From: Acidobacteriota bacterium
Lineage (GTDB): Bacteria > Acidobacteriota > Vicinamibacteria > Vicinamibacterales > UBA8438
Direction of reading: 5' to 3'
Length of the DNA: 64,000 bases
NCBI GenBank assembly: GCA_009838525.1
Contig: VXRJ01000018.1
Span: 209,077-273,076, forward strand
Of this stretch, positions 30,290-38,616 are shown one piece after another; the stretch's first letter is position 1, and every line of letters begins with the position of its first letter. The position numbers were made by a program, and so were the translations under genes. Under the pieces are notes generated by a model, which saw only the letters and a list, made by a program, of their open reading frames with translations, was not told where the DNA came from and did not search any database.

Positions 30290-32041
30290 ATGACAGCACA
30301 CGATGAGCGATGCGGCAGGATGGACCTGCCACCGGCGCTGGCGGACGAGATTGCCGGCGAAGGCGAGGACTGGACTTCAACCGGGCGGGTTGGACGGCTG
30401 TGGGAGCGCGACGGTTCGGTCTGGACCGGAAATGGTGAAGGGCAGTGGCTCGGCTGGCTCGATCCGCCGCTGCCGGAGGGTGCCGAGTCAGCGCGACTTG
30501 CCCGCCTCTCGGCACACGTGCGGCGGGAAGACCTGGGCGATGCGGCGCTGCTTGGAATGGGAGGATCGAGTCTCTTTCCCGAGTTGCTGCGCCGCGTGTT
30601 CGGCCGGGGCGCGGGGCTCAATCTCCACGTTCTGGATTCGACGGATCCGTCGCAGGTGCGAGCGTTCGAGTCGTCGGTCGATCTCGATCGCGTGCTCTTC
30701 ATCGTTTCCAGCAAGTCAGGCACCACACTTGAGACGAGTCTTTTCCTTCGGTATTTTCTCGACCGTCTCCGGGCCCGTATCGGCCCTCGCGCCGCGGCAC
30801 GCTTCATTGCGGTGACCGACGCCGGTTCGGCGCTCGACGGCCTGGCCGCGTCCGAAGGGTTCGGCGCCATCTTCCATGGCGAGGCGAACATCGGTGGACG
30901 CTACTCGGCGCTCTCGTACTTCGGGCTGGTGCCGGCTGCCGTCATGAAGCTCGATGTGGACGAACTGCTGGCCCGTGCCCGTGCGATGGTCGCGGCGTGC
31001 GGCGCCGAGACTCTCGCGGACGACAATCCGGGCGTTCAGCTTGGACTGGCGCTCGGCCTTGCCGCGCAATCAGGGCGCGACAAGCTGACGCTCGACGTCT
31101 CTCCCCAGCTTGATGGTCTCGGCGCCTGGATCGAGCAGTTGGTGGCGGAATCGACCGGCAAGAAGGGCCGTGGGCTGATTCCGATCGATGGCGAGGCGCT
31201 AGCCGAGCCGTCCGCCTATGGCGACGATCGGTTGTTCGTGTCGCTCCGGCTGGCTGCCGAGCACGACGATGAACGCGAGGCGTTGCTGGACCGTCTCGCC
31301 GCGGCGGGCCACCCCGTGTTGCGCTACGACCTGCGCGATGCCATGGACATCACCGGCGAGTGTTTTCGCTGGATGTTCGCCACTGCGGTCGCTGGCGCCG
31401 TGATGGGCGTCAACCCGTTCGATCAGCCGGACGTCGAGGCGAGCAAGGTCGCGACACGGGCGTTGACCGACCGTGCAGATGACGCGGCGGGACTTCGCGG
31501 AGACGGCGGGCCGGTGGCGCGGCACGCATTCGAGACGGGCGAACTGACTGCCTGGGTCGATCGTCCGTACGCCACGTCGCTCCGGAGAGCGGCCGGCCGG
31601 GCTCCAACCTTGGACGGTTTGCTCGCGGCGCACGTGCGGCAGCTTCGCCGTGGCGACTATGCGGCGCTTCTGGCTTACGTGGAGCTGAACGAGCGGCACC
31701 GTGCTTTGCTCGACGGCATTCGCCACGACATCCGGCGTGCCACCGGCGCCGCCACGACAGTCGGTTTCGGGCCCCGCTTTCTCCATTCCACGGGACAGTT
31801 GCATAAGGGCGGGCCGGAAAGTGGACACTTCCTGGTCATCACAGTCCGCGAGAAGAAGGGTGGCGACCTGACGATTCCGGGCTTCCGGCTCGGCTTCGCT
31901 GCCGTCAAGGATGCCCAGGCGCGTGGCGACTGCGCGGTTCTGGCCGAACGGCGGCGCCGCTGTCTCCGGCTGGAGATCGACGGTGACGTCGAGGGCGGAC
32001 TGGACACGATCGCGACGCTGATGAGCGCGGTGTTGTCGTAA
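30290..32041 (+). CDS. pgi: Glucose-6-phosphate isomerase (TalPGI-like type)
   Basis: 583 residues in the PGI fold: ALLGMGGSSLFPELLR near 85 and SSKSGTTLETSLFLRYF near 140, the two SIS sugar-phosphate loops, then GGRYSALSYFG and VGVNPFDQPDVEASK. The C-terminal block GPRFLHSTGQLHKGGPESG matches the isomerase half of fused transaldolase/PGI proteins better than E. coli Pgi. No transaldolase domain precedes it here. It interconverts glucose and fructose 6-phosphates. The monocistronic setting gives no further clue. It converges with a crotonase gene across a 122-base gap. Confidence 0.9.
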   Translation: MTAHDERCGRMDLPPALADEIAGEGEDWTSTGRVGRLWERDGSVWTGNGEGQWLGWLDPPLPEGAESARLARLSAHVRREDLGDAALLGMGGSSLFPELLRRVFGRGAGLNLHVLDSTDPSQVRAFESSVDLDRVLFIVSSKSGTTLETSLFLRYFLDRLRARIGPRAAARFIAVTDAGSALDGLAASEGFGAIFHGEANIGGRYSALSYFGLVPAAVMKLDVDELLARARAMVAACGAETLADDNPGVQLGLALGLAAQSGRDKLTLDVSPQLDGLGAWIEQLVAESTGKKGRGLIPIDGEALAEPSAYGDDRLFVSLRLAAEHDDEREALLDRLAAAGHPVLRYDLRDAMDITGECFRWMFATAVAGAVMGVNPFDQPDVEASKVATRALTDRADDAAGLRGDGGPVARHAFETGELTAWVDRPYATSLRRAAGRAPTLDGLLAAHVRQLRRGDYAALLAYVELNERHRALLDGIRHDIRRATGAATTVGFGPRFLHSTGQLHKGGPESGHFLVITVREKKGGDLTIPGFRLGFAAVKDAQARGDCAVLAERRRRCLRLEIDGDVEGGLDTIATLMSAVLS

Positions 32042-32083
32042 CCGGTGCGAGGGTGGCCGGGCGGCCTTCGGTAGTTGCACCGG
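32042..32083. terminator. Hairpin between convergent pgi and crotonase genes
   Basis: CCGGTGC at 32042-32048 pairs with GCACCGG at 32077-32083, enclosing a nested GGCCG/CGGCC pair. It begins just after the pgi stop. No T run follows; a terminator role is inferred from position only. The remaining 80 bases before the crotonase stop show nothing else. Confidence 0.4.
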
Positions 32084-32163
32084 GAGAATGCATGCCGTGC
32101 TGTGCGCGCGGTAGAATCCCCATCCGTGGTCGATGCGGAACCGCTTGAATGGAGCCCACGACC

Positions 32164-32961
32164 CTAGAACCCCGACCAACGGGGTGGCCGCTTGCCGAGG
32201 AAGGCGGCGATCCCCTCGCGAAAGTCGGCGCTTCCGTAGCAACTGACGATGAGATCCCTTCCGAGGGACGATTCAATCCGACGGTGTTCCTGAATCCGCC
32301 TGATCATCTCCTTGCTGGCCCGAATGGTGAGCGGTGCGTTGGCGGCGATGGTGTCAACGTAATCGGCGACGGCCGCATCGAGCACGCTGGGGGCGACGAC
32401 CCGGTTCACGAGGCCGACCGCTTTCGCTTCGGCCGCGTCGAGCAGGCGGCCTGTGAAGAGGAGGTCCTTCGTGCGGGCCGGGCCAATAAGGTCGAGCAGC
32501 CGCGCGTGGTTCGCACCCGACAGGCAGTTGCCGAGCGTGCGTGCAATCGGAATGCCGAAACGCGTCCGATCGGTGGCCACGCGGAGGTCGCAGGCAATCG
32601 CCAACGCGAGTCCACCACCTGTTGCCGCACCGTCGACCGCCGCCACGGTCGGCTTCGCAAGGCGCTCAAGGCGATCGACCACGCTGTCGATCCTCCGCTC
32701 GTACGCAATGCCGTCCTCACCTCCTTCTTCGCCGCTCCGGAATGCCTCGAACTGCCCGATGTCGGTTCCCGCGACGAAGGCCTTTCCGCCCGCACCCCGC
32801 AGGACGACGATTCGGACGGCGTCATCCTGTTCGGCCCGGTCGCACGATGCGACCAGCGCGTCGTACATCTCCCAGGTCATTGCGTTACGCGCTTCGGGAC
32901 GGTTGAACGTGATGATGGCGCTCGGGCCGTTCTTTTCGTAGAGGACTTGGGGCGTAGACAC
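32164..32961 (-). CDS. Enoyl-CoA hydratase/isomerase-family protein
   Basis: 265 residues of the crotonase fold. The oxyanion-hole segments are present: GKAFVAGTDIGQF at about 59-71 and GAATGGGLALAIACDLRVAT at about 107-126. The two catalytic glutamates of true hydratases appear to be missing. Where FAQPE and MEMVLTG are expected, the protein has FGIPI and KDLLFTG, so Glu144 and Glu164 (rat numbering) become Ile and Asp. It is therefore more likely an isomerase, hydrolase or decarboxylase of the family than a standard hydratase. It lies divergent from a CoA-transferase gene, 52 bases away. Confidence 0.85.
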   Translation of the reverse strand: MSTPQVLYEKNGPSAIITFNRPEARNAMTWEMYDALVASCDRAEQDDAVRIVVLRGAGGKAFVAGTDIGQFEAFRSGEEGGEDGIAYERRIDSVVDRLERLAKPTVAAVDGAATGGGLALAIACDLRVATDRTRFGIPIARTLGNCLSGANHARLLDLIGPARTKDLLFTGRLLDAAEAKAVGLVNRVVAPSVLDAAVADYVDTIAANAPLTIRASKEMIRRIQEHRRIESSLGRDLIVSCYGSADFREGIAAFLGKRPPRWSGF

Positions 32962-33013
32962 GAATCAGGCCTCCGCGGCCGCACCGGTGAAGCGCGGCCA
33001 GACTAAGAGAAAC

Positions 33014-34201
33014 ATGGGGCAGGCGCCTCTGGACGGTCTCCGCGTTCTCGACGTGACACAGGTCATGGCGGGGCCGTACTGCGCAATGCTACTGTGCGAC
33101 ATGGGCGCCGACGTAATCAAGGTCGAGCCGCCCGCAGGAGATTCGTCGCGCCGCATGGCAGGCGCGCAAGGGAGCGACAGCGCCGCGTTCAACGCGGTGA
33201 ATCGTGGGAAGCGGGGGATCGTCGTCAACCTGAAGACCGACGCGGGCCGTGATGTCGTGGAGCGTCTCGCCACCGAGGTCGACATCCTCATAGAAAACTA
33301 CCGTCCCGGAGTGATGGCAAGGCTGGGCCTCGATTACGCCACGCTGTCCGCGGACAACCCGCGGCTCATCTACGCATCAATCTCCGGTTACGGCCAGACC
33401 GGGCCATCGGCGGGGAAGGGTGGATTCGATCTGGTGGCACAGGGCGTTTCCGGCCTGATGTCGGTTACCGGAGAGCCGGATCGGCCGCCGGCCAAAGTGG
33501 GCGTTCCGCTGACCGATCTGGGCGCCGGGCTCTTCGCGGTCTGCGGTATCCTCGCGGCACTCCATCATCGTGAGGGGACCGGCATCGGACAGCAGGTCGA
33601 TACGGCGCTGGTCGACGCTGGCGTCGCACTCTCCGTCTGGGAGGCCACGGAACTCTTCTCGACCGGTAATGTTCCCGGCCCGCTTGGTTCCGCGCATCGG
33701 ATGAGCGCGCCGTACCAGGCGATCCGGTGCGCCGACGGCTACATCACGCTAGGCGCGGCGAACGACCGGATCTTCGCACGTCTTGCCCGCCTGCTCGGGC
33801 ACCCGGAGTGGCTCGGCGACGAGCGGTTCAGCGTCGACGGGGTTCGCGTTGCCAATCGCGAGGCGCTCGCGGCTGAGATCGAAGCGGTGACCGCCGATCG
33901 TCCACGCGCGTACTGGCTGGAGCGGCTCGAAGCGAACGACATTCCGTGCGGCCCGATCAACACCTACCGTGACGTGCTGAACGATCCGCAGGTACGGGCG
34001 CGCGAGATGGTCGTCGCGACCGAACATCCGACGCTGGGCACGATCCGTACCCTTGGTACGCCGATCAAGCTCGGCGCTACGCCGCTTCAGCCGGGGAGGC
34101 CGGCTCCTCTTCTGGGTCAGCACACCGATGAAGTGCTTGCCGAAGCAGGCTACGGGGAGGAGGCCATTGCGGCGCTGCGCGCCTGCCGCGCGGTGGCGTA
34201 G
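33014..34201 (+). CDS. Family III CoA-transferase (CaiB/BaiF type)
   Basis: 395 residues from the ATG at 33014 (MGQAPLDGLRVLD), which follows an AGAGAAA site. Family blocks: LRVLDVTQVMAGPYCAMLL, GADVIKVEPP, NRGKRGIVVNLKT, ENYRPGVMARLGLDY and ISGYGQTGP. The catalytic aspartate is in VGVPLTDLGAGLFA. The C-terminal part has EANDIPCGPINTY. It moves CoA between acyl groups, with unknown substrates. The facing crotonase gene suggests a shared acyl-CoA pathway. Confidence 0.93.
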   Translation: MGQAPLDGLRVLDVTQVMAGPYCAMLLCDMGADVIKVEPPAGDSSRRMAGAQGSDSAAFNAVNRGKRGIVVNLKTDAGRDVVERLATEVDILIENYRPGVMARLGLDYATLSADNPRLIYASISGYGQTGPSAGKGGFDLVAQGVSGLMSVTGEPDRPPAKVGVPLTDLGAGLFAVCGILAALHHREGTGIGQQVDTALVDAGVALSVWEATELFSTGNVPGPLGSAHRMSAPYQAIRCADGYITLGAANDRIFARLARLLGHPEWLGDERFSVDGVRVANREALAAEIEAVTADRPRAYWLERLEANDIPCGPINTYRDVLNDPQVRAREMVVATEHPTLGTIRTLGTPIKLGATPLQPGRPAPLLGQHTDEVLAEAGYGEEAIAALRACRAVA

Positions 34202-34258
34202 TCGCTTCAGACGAGCGTCCCGGCACCGTGGATCGAACGGGCCTGCTCCGGGAACGAC

Positions 34259-35326
34259 TCAGGCCGCTTCCACTCTGTCGGCAATGGCGTCGGCCACATC
34301 GGCGGTGGAAGCGGTCCCGCCCAAATCCCGTGTAAGCACCGTCCCTTCGGCTATCTGCGCTTCGATCGCGGTAACGATGGCACTGGCCGCGGCCGTCTGC
34401 CGCAGGTGATCGAGCATCATCGCGGCCGTCCAGATCTGGCCAATCGGGTTGGCGATTCCTTTGCCGGCAATGTCCGGCGCCGAGCCGTGAACGGGTTCGA
34501 ACATCGAGGGAGAGGTCCGTTCCGGATTGAGGTTGGCGCCCGGCGCGAGGCCAATCGAGCCGGCCACGGCCGGGCCGATATCGGAGAGGATGTCCCCGAA
34601 GAGGTTGCTGGCGACAATCACGTCGAACCAGTCGGGATGTTGCACCAGATGCGCCGAGAGGATGTCGATGTGAAACTGATCGGTCGTGACGTCCGGATAG
34701 TCGGCCGCGATGGCCGCGAACCGTTCGTCCCAGTACGGCATGCTGTGGATGATGCCGTTCGATTTCGTCGCGGACGTCAGATGGCGTTTTTCGCGCGACC
34801 GGGCCAACTTGAACGCATAACGGATGATGCGATCGACGCCCCGCCGGGTGAAGACCGCCTGCTGGACCGCCAGTTCGTCGTCGGTTCCCGCATAGAGTCG
34901 GCCGCCGATCTCCGAGTACTCCCCTTCATTGTTCTCGCGAACGACGATGAAGTCGATCTCCTCCGGCTGCCGGTTGGCAAGCGGTGAGCGGACACCGGGC
35001 AACAGCCGCACCGGACGGAGGTTCACATACTGTGTGAACGTCCGCCTGATCGGAATGAGCAGGCCCCAGAGGGACACGTGGTCCGGCACGCCCGGCCAGC
35101 CGACGGCGCCGAGAAAGATGGCGTCATGGGGCCGAAGGCGATCGAGGCCGTCGGCCGGCATCATCTGACCGGTGTCGGCGTACCGCTCGCAGCCCCAATT
35201 GAACGTCGTCCAGTTGCACCTGAAACGGAAGCGCCGTCCAGCCGCCTCCACGACGCGGATCGACGCAGGGACCACTTCCTGGCCGATGCCGTCGCCAGGG
35301 ATGACCGCGATAGAGTAACTGGCCAA
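34259..35326 (-). CDS. Tartrate/D-malate dehydrogenase (TtuC/DmlA family)
   Basis: 355 residues of the beta-decarboxylating dehydrogenase family. VIPGDGIGQEVVP opens the protein. The block DAIFLGAVGWPGVPDHVSLW followed by GLLIPIRRTFTQYVNLRPVR, and then VVRENNEGEYSEIGGRLY, is the specific tartrate dehydrogenase pattern, distinct from LeuB and Icd. SATKSNGIIHSMPYWDE and NLFGDILSDIGPAVAG supply the catalytic lysine and metal aspartates. Members oxidise tartrate, D-malate or related acids with NAD. It begins one base after the amtB stop, so it is in the glnK-amtB operon, an unexpected link with nitrogen control. Confidence 0.88.
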   Translation of the reverse strand: MASYSIAVIPGDGIGQEVVPASIRVVEAAGRRFRFRCNWTTFNWGCERYADTGQMMPADGLDRLRPHDAIFLGAVGWPGVPDHVSLWGLLIPIRRTFTQYVNLRPVRLLPGVRSPLANRQPEEIDFIVVRENNEGEYSEIGGRLYAGTDDELAVQQAVFTRRGVDRIIRYAFKLARSREKRHLTSATKSNGIIHSMPYWDERFAAIAADYPDVTTDQFHIDILSAHLVQHPDWFDVIVASNLFGDILSDIGPAVAGSIGLAPGANLNPERTSPSMFEPVHGSAPDIAGKGIANPIGQIWTAAMMLDHLRQTAAASAIVTAIEAQIAEGTVLTRDLGGTASTADVADAIADRVEAA

Positions 35327-35327
35327 G

Positions 35328-36698
35328 CTACAGCGTGAATCCGCGCTCGTCGTGCAGCGAAATGTCGAGACCGACGGATTCCTCTTCGGCGGTTACGCGA
35401 ATCCCCATCATGGCATCGACCAGCTTGATGAGGACCAGCGTCACGACCGCGCTGTAGACGATCGTTGCCGCGGCCCCGACAAACTGCAGCCAGAGTTGCG
35501 GGCCAATGCCGCTGTCGAGGCCCGAGCCGCCAAACGCCTGGGCCGCGAAGACGCCGGTGAGGATCGCGCCCACGAACCCACCCACGCCGTGGACACCGAA
35601 GACGTCGAGCGAATCGTCGTAGCCCAAGGCGCGTTTCAGGTTGCTCGAAGCGTAGAAACAGCAGATCCCTGACGCCGCACCGATTGCCAGTGCGCCGATC
35701 GGTCCGACGAATCCGGACGCCGGCGTGATGGCGACGAGGCCGGCGACCGCGCCGGTGGCGATTCCCAGGACGCTCGGCTTCCCGTGGCGCATCCACTCCG
35801 CGAGCATCCAGGCGAAGCCGGCGGTGGCGGTGGCGATGTGGGTTACCGCCATGGCCATACCGGCAACGCCGTCCGCCGCCAGTTGGCTACCGGCATTGAA
35901 GCCGAACCAGCCGACCCAGAGCATCGAGGCGCCCACCACCGTCAGCACCAGGCTGTTGGGTGGCATCGGCGTTCCCGGGAAGCCCTGCCTCCCCCCTAGG
36001 ACGATGCATAGCACCAGCGCCGCCACGCCGGCGTTGATGTGAACAACGGTGCCGCCGGCGAAGTCGAGCACGCCCATCTCGCCGAGCCAGCCGCCGCCCC
36101 AGACCCAGTGGGCGACCGGGGCGTACACGATGCTCACCCAGAGCGCCATGAAGACCATCATCGACGAGAACTTCATGCGCTCGGCGAACGCGCCGACCAT
36201 CAGCGCAGGCGTGATGATCGCAAAGGTGAGCTGGAACATCTGAAAGACGGTTTCCGGGATCGTTCCCGAGACGGTGTCGACCCCGACGTCCGAGAGGAAG
36301 AACTTCCCGACTCCGACGAACGCATTGAGCCCTCCGCCATCCCCGAACGCCAGACCGTAGACGTACACCGTCCACAGAATGGTCACCATGCAGGTGATGG
36401 CGAAGCACTGCATCATCACGGACAGGACATTCTTGGCGCGGACCAGGCCCGCGTAGAAGAGGGAAAGCCCCGGAATGGTCATGAAGAGTACCAGGACGCT
36501 TGAAGTCAGCATCCAGGCGGTGTCGCCGGAGCTCAGTTCCTGCGCCCAGGCGGCTCGCGGCGCGAACAGCAGAATGGTGGCGGCCGCGGCGCCGGCGTAC
36601 AGTCTCTTATGGCCAATGGACCATGGCGCACCCGTGTCGCCGCGGCGGTAAACTGCCGCCGCCGGCAGCAGCTGCGACAGCAGCGATTGTCTTGTCAT
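35328..36698 (-). CDS. amtB: Ammonium transporter
   Basis: 456 residues: an N-terminal signal sequence ending AWAQE at about residue 52, then eleven transmembrane helices. Signature blocks: MTIPGLSLFYAGLVRAKNVLSV, HWVWGGGWL, DFAGGTVVHINAGVAALV (the HxN with the first pore histidine) and DVFGVHGVGGFVGAILTG (second pore histidine). The cytoplasmic tail (AEEESVGLDISLHDERGF) matches the part that GlnK binds. The start ATG is preceded by GAAGGGGG. It follows glnK by 12 bases, the standard glnK-amtB pair. Confidence 0.96.
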   Translation of the reverse strand: MTRQSLLSQLLPAAAVYRRGDTGAPWSIGHKRLYAGAAAATILLFAPRAAWAQELSSGDTAWMLTSSVLVLFMTIPGLSLFYAGLVRAKNVLSVMMQCFAITCMVTILWTVYVYGLAFGDGGGLNAFVGVGKFFLSDVGVDTVSGTIPETVFQMFQLTFAIITPALMVGAFAERMKFSSMMVFMALWVSIVYAPVAHWVWGGGWLGEMGVLDFAGGTVVHINAGVAALVLCIVLGGRQGFPGTPMPPNSLVLTVVGASMLWVGWFGFNAGSQLAADGVAGMAMAVTHIATATAGFAWMLAEWMRHGKPSVLGIATGAVAGLVAITPASGFVGPIGALAIGAASGICCFYASSNLKRALGYDDSLDVFGVHGVGGFVGAILTGVFAAQAFGGSGLDSGIGPQLWLQFVGAAATIVYSAVVTLVLIKLVDAMMGIRVTAEEESVGLDISLHDERGFTL

Positions 36699-36710
36699 GC
36701 CTGGCCCCCT

Positions 36711-37049
36711 TCAGAGCGCGCTCGGACCTGTTTCGCCAGTCCGGATTCGGATCGCCTGCCCAATATCCACGACGAACAGCTTGCCGTCACCGATCTGGCC
36801 GCTGCGGGCCGCAGTGGTAATCGCTTCGATGACGGCGTCGCACTTGTCGTCGTCCACCACTATTTCGACTTTCGTCTTCGGAACGAAGTCGATGGAGTAC
36901 TCGGCGCCGCGGTACATCTCCTTGTGTCCCTTCTGGCGGCCGTAGCCCTTCACCTCGGTTGCCGTGAGCGCGTTGACACCCAAGGCAAGCAGCGCGTCGC
37001 GTACATCGTCGACGATGTGGGGTCTGATGATCGCGATGACCAGTTTCAT
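36711..37049 (-). CDS. glnK: Nitrogen regulatory protein P-II
   Basis: 112 residues, full length. The T-loop reads YRGAEYSIDFVPK with Tyr51, the site uridylylated in proteobacteria. KLVIAIIRPHIVDDVRDAL at the start and IGDGKLFVVDIGQAIRIRTGE at the end are the PROSITE-type P-II blocks. It senses 2-oxoglutarate and ATP/ADP and plugs AmtB. An AAAGGAG ribosome site precedes the ATG. Placed first in an operon with amtB, so GlnK is the better name than GlnB. Confidence 0.96.
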   Translation of the reverse strand: MKLVIAIIRPHIVDDVRDALLALGVNALTATEVKGYGRQKGHKEMYRGAEYSIDFVPKTKVEIVVDDDKCDAVIEAITTAARSGQIGDGKLFVVDIGQAIRIRTGETGPSAL

Positions 37050-37106
37050 GCAGGGACTCCTTTCTCGCTCCGGTGGTGGCTGGCGAGCGCCGCCACGAGA
37101 CGATTC

Positions 37107-37112
37107 ACTATA
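37107..37112 (-). promoter_or_regulatory. Possible -10 element for glnK
   Basis: Read on the minus strand this is TATAGT, 58 bases before the glnK ATG. No good -35 lies 17 bases upstream, where the repeat unit at 37129-37152 is found. No sigma-54 -24/-12 pair was seen in this gap, although glnK operons often have one. The rest of this 132-base gap holds nothing recognisable. Confidence 0.3.
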
Positions 37113-37128
37113 GCAGACAGGTCTAGTA

Positions 37129-37152
37129 GGCCGTGGTGAAACCGCCGGGCAG
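37129..37152 (+). repeat. Single copy of a GTGGTGAAACC repeat unit
   Basis: This stretch shares the 13-mer CCGTGGTGAAACC with the right arm (reverse complement) of the palindrome at 38617-38778 and differs from the left arm by one inserted G. It lies between glnK and the tRNA gene. It has no inverted partner nearby. Whether it is a fragment of the same element or chance cannot be settled by eye. Confidence 0.4.
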
Positions 37153-37181
37153 ATCGGCGCTTCGAGCCCGGATTTGGTGTG

Positions 37182-37258
<77 letters not shown>

Positions 37259-37276
37259 TCCCCGTGGAAGAGTGAA

Positions 37277-37305
37277 ATGCTAGCATGGCAGGCTGGGTCG
37301 GTCAA
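37277..37305 (-). promoter_or_regulatory. Sigma-70-type promoter of the initiator tRNA
   Basis: On the minus strand: -35 TTGACC (37300-37305), a 17-base spacer, and -10 TAGCAT (37277-37282), the latter inside the palindrome ATGCTAGCAT. The -10 ends 18 bases before the mature tRNA 5' end, right for a tRNA promoter. The best sigma-70-like promoter I found in the window. Confidence 0.7.
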
Positions 37306-37336
37306 CGCCGGTCCGACCGGTAGGGAGTCAGGCGCA

Positions 37337-37675
37337 ATGACGCAGGAGAGTGCCAGGGAGGCGGTGGTGGCATGGACGACTCTGCCGCCCGAAACGGACG
37401 CGACCGTCTTCGCCCGCGTTCTTGTTGACGAACGCCTTGCCGCGTGCGTCACCTGTTGTGGCTCCGTCCTGTCGGTCTACCGCTGGCAGGGTGATGTCGA
37501 GCAGGGGGACGAGCAGCTCGTCATGATCAAGACGACGCGCCCGCGGGTCGATGCCCTTCGCGCGCGCGTGATCGACCTGCATCCGTACGACACACCGGAG
37601 TTCATCGTGGTTCCGGTAGTCGACGGAGCCCCGGACTACCTGCACTGGGTCAGCGAGTCGACGCGTTCCGCTTGA
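37337..37675 (+). CDS. cutA: Divalent-cation tolerance protein CutA
   Basis: 112 residues from the ATG at 37337. The family pattern is clear: LVDERLAACVTCCGSVLSVYRWQGDVEQGDEQLVMIKTT, split here as LVDERLAACVT, then VYRWQGDVEQ, then MIKTT, followed by DLHPYDTPEFIVVPV and YLHWV near the end. CutA is a small cytosolic trimer with a ferredoxin-like fold, linked to copper tolerance in E. coli, though its true function is unsettled. The last 26 bases overlap the end of the convergent DUF368 gene. Confidence 0.93.
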   Translation: MTQESAREAVVAWTTLPPETDATVFARVLVDERLAACVTCCGSVLSVYRWQGDVEQGDEQLVMIKTTRPRVDALRARVIDLHPYDTPEFIVVPVVDGAPDYLHWVSESTRSA

Positions 37676-38543
37676 CCTGGCCCAGGTACGAAATCCCCCA
37701 GGAGCAGAGGAAACCGGTCGCGACCAGCGTGAGGGCGGCGCTCGCCTGCCACGGGGTTGGCGTGGCGTCGCCGAACGGCCACAGGCCGATGACGGCGCCC
37801 AGAAGGAGGCCGAGCAGGAAACCGAGGGTTGCGCGTTCGTGGCGGGCGAGCAGGAGCTTGACGATGTTGCTCACGCCGACAATGCCCACCCCGACGCCGA
37901 CCGCCACCGGAGCCAGCACGTTCGCGGTTGTCAGCACGGCCGCGATGTCTGCCGATCGTCCAGCGTCCGCCGCAGTCGCCACGGCATCCACTATGGTTCG
38001 GTACTGTCCCAGTATCAGTAGCAGGTAGGCGCCGGACACGCCGGGCAGGATCATCGCCGCGCCGCCCGCCGCTCCCGCCAACACGAGCAACAGCACGGCC
38101 GACAGGCCTGACGCGCCTCCATGCCCGAAACTCTCGGGGTCGATCACCGCGAGCAGCGCCATCATGATGATGGCGGTGGTCGCGTTCAGCACGATCGTTG
38201 CGTCCAGCGGCCGTACGGCGGCCCACAGCATTGGTACGCCGCCGAGGGTGAGGCCGATGAAGAGGCTGTACATGGCCCAGGGTGATCGATCGAGCGCTGC
38301 GGCGATCAGTCCCGCGCCACCCGCCACGGCGAGCACCGCGGCGCATCCGACCGAGGCGAGCATCACCAGCACGGCCGGCCGGAGGCGGAGAGTTGATACT
38401 TCGGCCACGCCGCTTATGAACTGCGGGTAGATACCCACCGCAAGCAGCATCGTCCCGCCCGAGATCCCAGGGACGAGATTGGCCAGACCCATGAACGCGC
38501 CGCCAACGACGCTGCGGACGATCAAGTCCGCACCGAGCACCAT
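37650..38543 (-). CDS. DUF368 polytopic membrane protein (PopT-type polyprenyl-phosphate flippase family)
   Basis: About 297 residues from the ATG at 38543; an in-frame TTG at 38585 would add 14. Eight or so hydrophobic segments. Two family repeats are seen: NLVPGISGGTMLLAVGIY near the N-terminus and ILPGVSGAYLLLILGQY in the middle, the inverted-repeat loops typical of DUF368. Members (PopT) have been implicated in returning undecaprenyl phosphate to the cytoplasmic face during wall synthesis. The start is uncertain because neither candidate has a ribosome site. Its 5' end lies 73 bases from the palindromic element. Confidence 0.85.
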   Translation of the reverse strand: MVLGADLIVRSVVGGAFMGLANLVPGISGGTMLLAVGIYPQFISGVAEVSTLRLRPAVLVMLASVGCAAVLAVAGGAGLIAAALDRSPWAMYSLFIGLTLGGVPMLWAAVRPLDATIVLNATTAIIMMALLAVIDPESFGHGGASGLSAVLLLVLAGAAGGAAMILPGVSGAYLLLILGQYRTIVDAVATAADAGRSADIAAVLTTANVLAPVAVGVGVGIVGVSNIVKLLLARHERATLGFLLGLLLGAVIGLWPFGDATPTPWQASAALTLVATGFLCSWGISYLGQVKRNASTR

Positions 38544-38616
38544 GCGTGCGCCATTGTACGCCGCCGACGGGCCGAGCGCGGGCAAGAGGGAGTGGGGTAG
38601 GCGGGTGCTACGATGT

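Noticed and set aside
36698..37181. Sigma-54 promoter for glnK-amtB
   Set aside because: No TGGCAC-N5-TTGC-like pair on the minus strand in the 132-base gap; only a weak TATAGT is seen.
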